From an uncultured bacterium (GTDB lineage Bacteria; Actinomycetota; Coriobacteriia; Coriobacteriales; Coriobacteriaceae): a stretch of DNA of 6,706 bases. Below are positions 1 through 6,001 of the stretch, in pieces; position 1 is the first letter of the stretch, and each line of letters begins with the position of its first letter. Both the position numbers and the translations under genes were made by a program. The DNA lies in NCBI GenBank assembly GCA_905215835.1, contig CAJMRR010000114.1, positions 1 through 6,706 on the forward strand, written 5' to 3'. The notes beneath the pieces are model-generated. The model ran no database searches, was not told the origin of the DNA, and saw only the letters and a program-made list of their open reading frames with translations.

Positions 1-353
1 CCGCCAGGGCAGCCGCCGCGCTGGTACAGATGCTCGGCGGCACGCCCGAGCAGGCGCTTGACGCCAGTTCCATCGCGCTAAGTAACCTGCTGGGCCTCGT
101 TTGTGACCCCGTCGGTGGCCTCGTGGAGGTGCCCTGCCAAAACCGCAACGCCATCGGCGTGGCAGCGGCCTTTAGCTCGGCACAACTCGCCCTCGCAGGC
201 ATTAAGAGCCTGGTGCCGTTTGACCAGATGGCACATGTCATGCTCTCGGTGGGTCACGCGTTGCCGGCCACGCTGCGCGAGACGGCAAAGGGCGGCATCG
301 CGCAGGCTCCGGCCGCACTTTCGGCCTGTGCAAAATGCGGTGTGTGCGGATAG
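1..353 (+). CDS. sdaA: L-serine dehydratase (L-serine ammonia-lyase), C-terminal part
   Basis: This is the 3' end of an iron-sulfur L-serine dehydratase, which deaminates L-serine to pyruvate and ammonia in the cytoplasm. The frame is open from the left edge (first whole codon at 3) to a TAG at 351-353, so about 116 residues are visible of a protein usually near 450; the start lies outside the window. Diagnostic stretches are MLGGTPEQALDASSIAL, LLGLVCDPVGGLVEVPCQNRN and RETAKGGIAQAP. The cysteines in VCDP and VPC, with a Cys-rich tail (CAKCGVCG), fit the [4Fe-4S] cluster known for the family; which of them bind the cluster is inferred, not shown. The ATG at 30 is an internal Met, because homologous sequence continues upstream of it. 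A terminator follows 19 nt after the stop, so this closes a transcription unit. Family assignment is firm; whether the enzyme is a fused alpha/beta chain or only an alpha chain cannot be seen. Confidence 0.93.
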   Translation, partial: ARAAAALVQMLGGTPEQALDASSIALSNLLGLVCDPVGGLVEVPCQNRNAIGVAAAFSSAQLALAGIKSLVPFDQMAHVMLSVGHALPATLRETAKGGIAQAPAALSACAKCGVCG

Positions 354-371
354 CGGCAAAGAACGACTCAA

Positions 372-398
372 AGGTGGGACAAATGTCCCACCTCTTTT
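372..398 (+). terminator. Rho-independent terminator after the serine dehydratase gene
   Basis: A 9-bp perfect stem (AGGTGGGAC at 372-380 with GTCCCACCT at 385-393) closes a 4-nt AAAT loop and is followed by CTTTT at 394-398. Its position just after the sdaA stop and before the next gene fits an intrinsic terminator. The T-run is short but the stem is GC-rich. Confidence 0.8.
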
Positions 399-439
399 GA
401 ATGCCACCGTTTCCGTACCACAAACAGCAGGGCAATCGC

Positions 440-445
440 TATAAT
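440..445 (+). promoter_or_regulatory. Possible -10 box for the L,D-transpeptidase gene
   Basis: A perfect TATAAT lies 58 nt upstream of the proposed start at 503 and downstream of the preceding terminator, which is where a promoter is needed. I see no convincing -35 hexamer 16-18 nt upstream (around 417-422) and no extended -10 TG. The call rests on the -10 and its position only. Confidence 0.4.
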
Positions 446-486
446 GCAAGCCCAGTAAAAACACGATGAACCGCAAGGCGAAAATC

Positions 487-492
487 GAAGGA
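487..492 (+). promoter_or_regulatory. Ribosome binding site deciding the transpeptidase start
   Basis: GAAGGA at 487-492 is the only Shine-Dalgarno-like sequence here. It ends 1 nt before the ATG at 494, too close for initiation, and 10 nt before the in-frame ATG at 503, which is workable. It therefore favours 503 over 494. Confidence 0.55.
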
Positions 493-502
493 TATGCATA
501 CG

Positions 503-2236
503 ATGTCGCAAAACGATCGAACTCAACTGATTCCCGATCCGCAGCAGCCGAGCAGGCACACCGGCGGCGTTCAGTCGCCGCGTCCTATCGCGCCGAGCCA
601 CGGTCAGCAGCGTAGTGCAGCAAACGCTTCCCAACACCCGAACCAACAGCGACAGCAGCGTCAACAACGTCAGCAGCGCCAGGCAAACGGCAATGCGCCC
701 AAGCAGCCCCCCACGCACGCTCGAGGCGATCGCGGCCCCGCGCGCAAACCCGCCGAGAACAATAAGTCGGGCAAAAAGACGACGTTATTTGTCGTCCTGG
801 GCCTAATCGTCATTGTCTATATAGTAGGCGTCGTAGCGTTTTCGAAGGTAGCCTACCCCAACACTACCATCGCCGGCGTCGACGTCTCGTTCTCCAACGC
901 TTCGTCTGCCGCCACCAAGGTCAACTCGGCATGGAAGCACTATAAGCTCGCCGTGACAGGAGATGACTTTAGCTGGACCTATCAGCCCGAGTCCGATGAA
1001 CCCATCGTCGACGGTGAAGCTGCTGCAAAAGAAATCATCAACCACAACGAAGCCTTTGTATGGCCGGTCCGCCTTGTGGAATCCTTAAGCGGCAAGACCA
1101 AAACAACTGCTACCTCCAACGAAGTCGATCTTGATCAAGACGTCGACCTGTCCATGCTTTCCGACATCTTTGACCAAAAGAAGTTTGAGAAGGATCTGGG
1201 CACCGCCATCGACGAGTTTAACGAGGGGCGTTCGGGCACGTTCGAGGCCAATAGCTCCTATGACGAGCAAGCGGGCAAGTTTACCGTCGAGAAGGCGCGC
1301 TCCAACGAAAAACTCAACCGCGAGCATGTCATTAAGTATGCCGAGCTCGAGCTTGCCTCGCTGGCCGAGACCGTAGATCTTTCCAAGCTCGGCAACGATG
1401 CCTATGAGCCACTCAATGGAACGCTGACCGATGATCAGATTCAGGCCGCATGCGATGCCGCCAACAACTTCCTGGGCGTCAACGTGACCCTCAAGCTCAA
1501 CGGCGAGGATGCCGGCAAAGTTGATGGCAGCTCCGTATTGCAGTGGATCAGCTTTGCCGATCCGGCCAACCCCACGCTCGATACGTCGCAGATCAGTAGC
1601 TGGGCAGCCGAGCTCGCCAACGGCTTTAATACCGTGGGCTCCACTCGCTGGTGGACGCGCGCCGATGGCAAGCAGTGCGCCGTCGAAGGCGGCGACTTTG
1701 GTTGGTCCATCGACAGCAGCTCGCTCGCCAAGCAGGTCGAGGACGCCATTAACAACAAGCAGACCGGCGAAATCGAGATCAAGTACTCCCAGAAGGCCGA
1801 CACCTTTACCGCAAAGGGAGAGCCCGACTGGAAGGCGTACATCGACGTCGACCTGTCCGAGCAGCACGCGCGCTACTACGACGAGAGCGGCAATATCGTG
1901 TGGGAGGCCAACTTTATTTCCGGCAAACCGGGCGAAGACGCCACACCCGAGGGCGTGTGGCAGATCAACAGTAACGACGGCGGCAGCACCCTGATCGGAG
2001 CCAAGGACCCCAAGACCGGTAAGCCCAAATACGAGAGTCCGGTGAGCTACTGGATGCCATTTGAGGGCAACATGATCGGCTTCCACGACGCTACATGGCA
2101 AAACGACAAGAGCTTCGATAACGCCGAGTCGTACAAGTGGTGCGGCAGCCACGGCTGCATCAACCTGCGCCTGGCCGACGCCAAGGCACTTCACGATTGC
2201 ATCAAAGTCGGCCTGTGCGTGGTTGTCCACTCGTAG
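503..2236 (+). CDS. Membrane-anchored L,D-transpeptidase (PG-binding domain plus YkuD domain)
   Basis: This enzyme is expected to form 3-3 type cross-links in peptidoglycan, or attach proteins to it, outside the membrane. From the ATG at 503 it has 577 residues. Residues 1-94 are a Gln/Arg/Pro-rich basic tail, presumably cytoplasmic, with four QQR repeats at about 48-59. One membrane segment follows at 95-113 (LFVVLGLIVIVYIVGVVAF). Next comes PNTTIAGVDVS, the usual entry to a VanW/PG_binding_4-type region, with two copies of the FxW/FGW pattern near residues 150 and 394. The YkuD domain spans about 443-577, with the conserved His in GFHDATW (H528) and the catalytic Cys in SHGCINLR (C552), so the active site looks complete. 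The protein ends at a TAG shortly after the catalytic motif, as is normal. An in-frame ATG at 494 would add three residues but sits too close to the ribosome binding site. The gene appears to be monocistronic, lying between a terminator and a hairpin. The exact role (3-3 cross-linking or Lpp-like anchoring) cannot be told from sequence. Confidence 0.93.
   Translation: MSQNDRTQLIPDPQQPSRHTGGVQSPRPIAPSHGQQRSAANASQHPNQQRQQRQQRQQRQANGNAPKQPPTHARGDRGPARKPAENNKSGKKTTLFVVLGLIVIVYIVGVVAFSKVAYPNTTIAGVDVSFSNASSAATKVNSAWKHYKLAVTGDDFSWTYQPESDEPIVDGEAAAKEIINHNEAFVWPVRLVESLSGKTKTTATSNEVDLDQDVDLSMLSDIFDQKKFEKDLGTAIDEFNEGRSGTFEANSSYDEQAGKFTVEKARSNEKLNREHVIKYAELELASLAETVDLSKLGNDAYEPLNGTLTDDQIQAACDAANNFLGVNVTLKLNGEDAGKVDGSSVLQWISFADPANPTLDTSQISSWAAELANGFNTVGSTRWWTRADGKQCAVEGGDFGWSIDSSSLAKQVEDAINNKQTGEIEIKYSQKADTFTAKGEPDWKAYIDVDLSEQHARYYDESGNIVWEANFISGKPGEDATPEGVWQINSNDGGSTLIGAKDPKTGKPKYESPVSYWMPFEGNMIGFHDATWQNDKSFDNAESYKWCGSHGCINLRLADAKALHDCIKVGLCVVVHS
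644..679 (+). repeat. Four tandem 9-bp units encoding (QQR)4
   Basis: Four consecutive CAR-CAR-CGN codon triplets (Gln-Gln-Arg) lie inside the cytoplasmic tail of the L,D-transpeptidase. The units differ at third positions (CAA/CAG, CGA/CGT/CGC), so the repeat has partly diverged at DNA level while the peptide repeat is exact. Copy number could vary by slippage between strains without breaking the frame. Confidence 0.8.
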
Positions 2237-2304
2237 TGCAACGCGCGCATTCCTACAACGTGGAACCGCTGCGACCAATCTAACAGTTCCGAAAGAAACC
2301 GTCC

Positions 2305-2334
2305 TATGCGCCCGCCCCAACCGGTGGGCGCATA
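2305..2334 (+). terminator. Strong hairpin between the transpeptidase and the ABC operon; terminator or operator
   Basis: The arms 2305-2316 and 2323-2334 pair over 12 bp with a single G-T pair and enclose the loop CCAACC. The outer core is TATGCGCCC with GGGCGCATA. The sequence after it (TAATTAT) is AT-rich but not a true T-run, so termination of the transpeptidase transcript would be weak. Because the hairpin covers the place where a -35 would lie for the TATAAT at 2333-2338, it could instead, or also, be a protein-binding palindrome. The structure is directly visible; its role is inferred. Confidence 0.6.
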
Positions 2335-2338
2335 TAAT
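2333..2338 (+). promoter_or_regulatory. Possible -10 box of the ABC transporter operon
   Basis: A perfect TATAAT lies 30 nt upstream of the adaptor start at 2369, leaving a short leader that contains a good ribosome binding site. The -35 region at the standard spacing (about 2310-2315, GCCCGC) does not match the TTGACA consensus, which suggests a weak or factor-dependent promoter. Confidence 0.45.
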
Positions 2339-2356
2339 TATCGAGGTTCTTTCTAT

Positions 2357-2363
2357 AAAGGAG
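2357..2363 (+). promoter_or_regulatory. Ribosome binding site of the adaptor gene
   Basis: AAAGGAG ends 5 nt before the ATG at 2369. It fixes this start over an in-frame ATG at 2306, which lies inside the hairpin and has no such site. Confidence 0.8.
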
Positions 2364-2368
2364 ACGCT

Positions 2369-3806
2369 ATGCCGAATGTCCCCACGATCACCCCGGGCCC
2401 AGATGATACCGAGCGCACGCCCGAAGGTGCCACCGAAACGTTTCCTCTGATTACAAACGTACATGCCGACAAGCAGAGCGGACGCGCGAACGATACGGCC
2501 GAGATTTCCGATGAAGAGGCATATGCCAAGCTCAAGGCAAAGCGTGCCGAACGCCGACGCAAAAAGCTGATTCGTCGCGGTATTGCCGCCGGCGTCGTGG
2601 GTGCCGTCGCGCTCATTGCCATTGTTGCAACCCTTGTTATCAATGTGCAGCCACAGGGCGCTAGCGGTCCTGTGACCGACATGGTGACCGAGGGCACGTT
2701 TACCACAACGGCCGAGGCGAAAGGCCAGCTCAAACCCATTTCGTCCTCAGTGGTCTCCCCTTCTGTCGACGGCACGGTCGATTCTATCAACGTGCAGGCA
2801 GGCCAATCCATCAACGAGGGCGACGTGCTTATGACCATTAAAAACGACGAGCTCGATCGCAACGTTGCCGAGGCGCAGCGTGCAGTTGCTGCCGCTCAAG
2901 AAGACCTCGCCAACGCGCAGAAAGCCGCAGCTGCTGCGCAGGCCACCCCAACGACGGACGTCGAGGGAGCTTCCGCAGCGGCTGGGGGTCTCCGCCGCAT
3001 CAGTGGACACGAACGCCGTATCGGCCGCGCAGCGCAGCCTCGCATCAGCCCAGGCAAACCTCGACCAGGCGAACGCCAAGGCCTCCAGTCGCACGGTCAC
3101 GGCCCCGAGCTCGGGTAGCATCGTGGAGCTCAATGCCAAAGTGGGCGCCACGGTTACAGGCGGCATGATCATGGGCGAAAGCGATACGAGCGGCGGCAAG
3201 CAGTGCATGCAGATCGCCGACCTATCTAAGATGAAGGTGACCGTGCAGGTGGGCGAAAAGGACATCGCCAAGATCGCCGTTGGGCAGAGCGCCAACGTCA
3301 CGTATCCCGCGTTTCCCGATATCGTGAGCCAGGGCACCGTCACGGCTATCGCGTCGGTGGCAAACTCCGACGCCGCCAACGGTGGCGGCGGCAGCGTGAC
3401 CTTTAACGTCGACATTCTCATCGAGGCGCCCGACGCGCGCCTGAAGCCGGGCATGACGGCCGAGGTCTCGGTGGTGACCGAGCAGCTCGACGACGTGGTG
3501 ATGGTGCCGACGATGGCGCTCATGACCGAAGACGGCGAACACTATTACGTCAACGTCGCAACCGATGACGAGGGCAAGCAAACCCATCGCGTGAAGGTGA
3601 CCGTCGTGACGCTAAACGACAACGAAGCCGTAGTCGGCAAGACACAGGTTAAGCGCGACGACCAGGGCAACGAGATCAACCCCAACGTTCCGGTTACCAA
3701 GCTGCGCGATGGCGACACCCTCGTCATGGACACCGGAGCGGACGCAACGGCTGACGGCGGCTACGGTGCGGATTCGGGCAGTATGTCTGCCGACGAGGGC
3801 ATGTAA
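2369..3806 (+). pseudogene. MacA/HlyD-type membrane-fusion (adaptor) protein of an ABC exporter, frameshifted
   Basis: This is the adaptor subunit that would sit on the outer face of the membrane and work with the ATPase and permease downstream. The reading frame is split. From the ATG at 2369 it runs to about 2983, then continues as family sequence only in the +1 frame to the TAA at 3804-3806. Removing one G from the G5 run at 2984-2988 restores a 478-residue protein, with AAAGVSAASVDTNAV across the junction. As written, the first frame ends in unrelated Arg/Gly-rich sequence at a TAG (3116-3118), giving 249 residues. In the repaired protein there is a charged cytoplasmic tail (1-70), a membrane segment (71-91), the first lipoyl half (about 130-165, SPSVDGTVDSINVQAG), an Ala/Gln-rich coiled-coil hairpin (about 160-235), the second lipoyl half (TVTAPSSGSIVELNAKVG), and then the beta-barrel and membrane-proximal region (MQIADLSKMKVTVQVGEKDI, LKPGMTAEVSV). 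Its stop overlaps the next start. It could be a true mutation or a sequencing error; a programmed shift is unlikely. Confidence 0.9.
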
Positions 3807-4579
3807 TGCGTCCCGTTATCGACATCCGCAACGTGCACCGCATCTTTGAGAGCGAGGCGGGGTGCGCCCACATCCTGCACAACGTGAGCCTGGCGGTAAA
3901 TCCCGGCGAATTCGTCGCTATCACCGGCCCCTCGGGCTCGGGCAAGTCGACGCTCATGAACATCCTAGGCTGTCTGGATAAGCCGACGGCGGGCGACTAC
4001 TACCTGCAAGGGCTCAACGTGGCCGAGCTCGATGATGAGGAGCTCACCGAAGTTCGCGCCCTGAGCATTGGCTTTGTCTTTCAGAGCTTCAACCTGCTGC
4101 CGCGCCTGTCGGTTATCGAAAACGTCATGCTGCCGCTGGCCTACACCAATGTGCCCCGTAGCCAGCGCGAAATGCGCGCCGTGCACGCGCTGCAGGCTGT
4201 CACGCTGCCCGTCGACCACTGGGACCACCGCATATCCGAGCTCTCGGGCGGCCAGATGCAGCGCGTCGCCATCGCACGCGCCCTCGTCAATGACCCGCCC
4301 ATCATTCTGGCCGACGAGCCGACGGGAAACCTGGACTCCGCTACCGGAGCGCTTGTGATGGAGACCTTCCATAAGCTCCAGAAGCGCGGCAAAACCATCG
4401 TGCTTATCACACACGACCCCGGCATCGCCGCCGAGGCCGACCGTGCCGTGACCATCCGCGACGGTCGCATTCACGACGGCGCGTATATTCCACATGCACC
4501 GCGAACCCTGCGCAGCGCCGTAGATAGCCTGCCCATGATTTCCGCCTCCGCCAACCCGCCGAAAGGAGTGGTGGCATGA
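3806..4579 (+). CDS. ABC transporter ATP-binding protein, MacB/LolD type
   Basis: This 257-residue cytoplasmic ATPase powers the exporter together with the permease that follows. All nucleotide-binding motifs are present: Walker A GPSGSGKST (41-49), Q-loop Gln 93 in FVFQSFNLLPRLSV, signature LSGGQMQRVAIARAL (from 146), Walker B IILADEPTGNLD (166-177, catalytic Glu 171) and the H-loop His 203 in ITHD. The wording around Walker A (LMNILGCLDKPTAGDYYLQG) and PTGNLDS is typical of the MacB/LolD/FtsE group that pairs with FtsX-like permeases. The start ATG overlaps the adaptor's TAA by one base (TAATG), with GAGGG 6 nt upstream, so its translation is probably coupled to the adaptor. The tail after about residue 225 is a Pro/Ala-rich extension without recognisable motifs. 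The substrate is not evident; antimicrobial peptides, macrolides or lipoproteins are typical for the family. Confidence 0.95.
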   Translation: MRPVIDIRNVHRIFESEAGCAHILHNVSLAVNPGEFVAITGPSGSGKSTLMNILGCLDKPTAGDYYLQGLNVAELDDEELTEVRALSIGFVFQSFNLLPRLSVIENVMLPLAYTNVPRSQREMRAVHALQAVTLPVDHWDHRISELSGGQMQRVAIARALVNDPPIILADEPTGNLDSATGALVMETFHKLQKRGKTIVLITHDPGIAAEADRAVTIRDGRIHDGAYIPHAPRTLRSAVDSLPMISASANPPKGVVA

Positions 4580-5790
4580 GCGCCCGCGATCTCATCCAGG
4601 AAGCCCTTCGCTCGCTCGAAGCCAACAAGGGGCGCAGCCTGCTCACCATCCTGGGCATTGTCATCGGCATCGCCTCGGTAATCGCCATGACTTCGCTCAT
4701 CGGCGGCATCCAAAACAGCCTGGTCAACAGTCTGGGTCTCAATGCGGCACGCATGGTGCAAATCTATTCGTCGCAAGAACTCACCGAGTCGGACATCGAG
4801 AAGCTTCAAAAACTGGTGCCGCAGATAGAGCAGATCGGCATTGTCGACAGCGCGTATACCGAGTACAAGACCGGCGATAAAAGCTATACCGTCATGGCAC
4901 AAGGTGTCGATAGCAACATGCTCGACGCCGTGGGGGCCAGCAAGCTCGTTGCGGGGCGTACCTATTCCCAGGCCGAGTCCCAGTCAGGCTCGCGCGTGGC
5001 GCTCATCAGCCGCAACGGCGCCGATCAGCTTTACGGCAACGAACAGGATGCGCTGGGGAAAACCATCAAGGTTTCCAACGGCGAGGTGCAGATTGTAGGC
5101 GTGATTGATGGCGGCAGCGACTCCATGGGCTCCCTCACGCTGTATATGCCACGCGAAACCATCTCCGGGCTGTTTAGCGACGAGAACCCTTCATTCCCCA
5201 GCGTGACGGCACTTGCCGCCGAGGGCACGGACATGGATGAGCTTTGTAAGACCATCGAGTCCAAGGTGCGCGCGATGAAGGGCATCGAGGAGGAGGATGA
5301 GTACGACAGTGTATCGGCGACATCCATGAAAAGCGCCATCGATGCGCTCAACTCCTTTATGGGCGCGTTCTCGCTCATAATGGGTGCTGTCGCCAGTATA
5401 TCGCTGCTTGTCGGCGGTATCGGCATTATGAACATGATGCTCACCAACGTGACTGAGCGCATCCGCGAGATCGGCATCCGCCGCGCTCTGGGCGCCAGTC
5501 GTCGCGATATCACTGCGCAGTTTTTGGCCGAGTCTTCGGCGCTGTGCGTCACCGGTGGCCTACTGGGTGTCCTGATTGGCTATCTGCTGGCATGGGGACT
5601 CACGTTCTTTGCCGCAAGCTCGGGCATCATGAGCGAGTTTGGAGCTACCGGGACGATCACGCCAAGCTTCTCCATTACGACAGTGTTGATCGCGTTTGCC
5701 GTATCGGTCGGCATCGGCGTAATCTTTGGCTTCTATCCCGCTCGCCGCGCAGCAAAGCTCGACCCGGTGGAGTGTCTACGCTACCAGTAA
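4576..5790 (+). CDS. ABC transporter permease, MacB/FtsX type
   Basis: This 404-residue membrane subunit has the MacB layout. A first membrane segment at about 20-42 (LLTILGIVIGIASVIAM) follows a short cytoplasmic lead (RSLEANKGRS). A large extracytoplasmic core spans about 43-260, and three more membrane segments lie at about 262-290, 322-347 and 367-388. The loop NVTERIREIGIRRALGASRRDI and the C-terminal FYPARRAAKLDPVECLRYQ are family hallmarks. Unlike Gram-negative MacB, the ATPase is a separate protein, the usual form in Gram-positives. The start ATG overlaps the ATPase stop (ATGA), with AAGGAG ending about 7 nt upstream, so the two are translationally coupled. By family knowledge it works as a mechanotransmitting dimer rather than carrying substrate through a channel. 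It is the last gene of the operon; the palindrome at 5799-5875 follows 8 nt after the stop. Confidence 0.94.
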   Translation: MSARDLIQEALRSLEANKGRSLLTILGIVIGIASVIAMTSLIGGIQNSLVNSLGLNAARMVQIYSSQELTESDIEKLQKLVPQIEQIGIVDSAYTEYKTGDKSYTVMAQGVDSNMLDAVGASKLVAGRTYSQAESQSGSRVALISRNGADQLYGNEQDALGKTIKVSNGEVQIVGVIDGGSDSMGSLTLYMPRETISGLFSDENPSFPSVTALAAEGTDMDELCKTIESKVRAMKGIEEEDEYDSVSATSMKSAIDALNSFMGAFSLIMGAVASISLLVGGIGIMNMMLTNVTERIREIGIRRALGASRRDITAQFLAESSALCVTGGLLGVLIGYLLAWGLTFFAASSGIMSEFGATGTITPSFSITTVLIAFAVSVGIGVIFGFYPARRAAKLDPVECLRYQ

Positions 5791-5798
5791 GCCACCAC

Positions 5799-5875
5799 CA
5801 ACAAGTTGCGGTGAATTAGGGACTGAATGTGCTATCTAGCAGCAAAAACAAACACTATTTCACCGCAACTTATTG
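5799..5875. repeat. 77-bp imperfect palindrome in the convergent intergenic region
   Basis: The two 21-nt ends (5799-5819 and 5855-5875) are inverted copies with two mismatches. Their 13-nt core is perfect: AAGTTGCGGTGAA at 5803-5815 and TTCACCGCAACTT at 5859-5871. Near the middle a smaller palindrome, TGCTA-TC-TAGCA (5830-5841), adds a central hairpin. The arms in between pair only partly. The shape resembles a small dispersed palindromic element (REP/MITE-like), or a bidirectional terminator shared by the convergent permease and reductase genes. There is no T-run directly after either arm. No protein is encoded. The repeat itself is plain; its class is inferred. Confidence 0.85.
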
Positions 5876-5877
5876 AA

Positions 5878-5970
5878 GGGCTGCTTGCGCCAGTTCCGGG
5901 CTTCGTCCTCGAGCTATTGGCGGATGACGGGCTTGTACGGGTCGAGCTTGCTCGGGGCGCTCCTCCTCGC
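5878..5970 (-). mobile_element. Decayed fragment of an IS21-family transposase (IstA-like)
   Basis: Read on the minus strand from 5970, the frame gives ARRSAP, then SKLDPYKPVIRQ, then a TAG stop (5914-5916), then LEDEARNWRKQ down to 5881. I recall SKLDPYKP-x-I-x-x-WLE-x(4-8)-RKQRHTA as the conserved stretch just after the helix-turn-helix in IstA of IS21 elements. The stop falls where Trp is expected (TGG to TAG). The match ends at the edge of the palindrome, and no istB gene, further istA sequence or terminal repeats are visible, so this is a remnant of about 30 codons. It lies immediately 3' of the cobalamin reductase gene and in a different frame from it. The match is from memory over a short stretch. 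Confidence 0.55.
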
Positions 5971-6001
5971 GGGCGGGAGGGCGCGCAGGCGTGGCGAGCG
6001 C

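Noticed and set aside
368..718. A minus-strand frame with a leucine-rich, membrane-like stretch
   Set aside because: The LLTLLTLL pattern is the antisense reading of the CAG/CAA-rich QQR repeats; there is no other support for a gene.
1085..2464. A 459-codon open frame on the minus strand opposite the transpeptidase gene
   Set aside because: It lies antisense to a gene with clear domains and a catalytic motif, shows no recognisable family, and is of the kind high-GC coding DNA often produces on the opposite strand.
2981..2992. Programmed ribosomal frameshifting in the adaptor gene
   Set aside because: A +1 shift would be needed. I see no slow codon or stop at the site and no Shine-Dalgarno stimulator, and the first frame runs on for over 120 bases before a stop. 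An indel explains it more simply.
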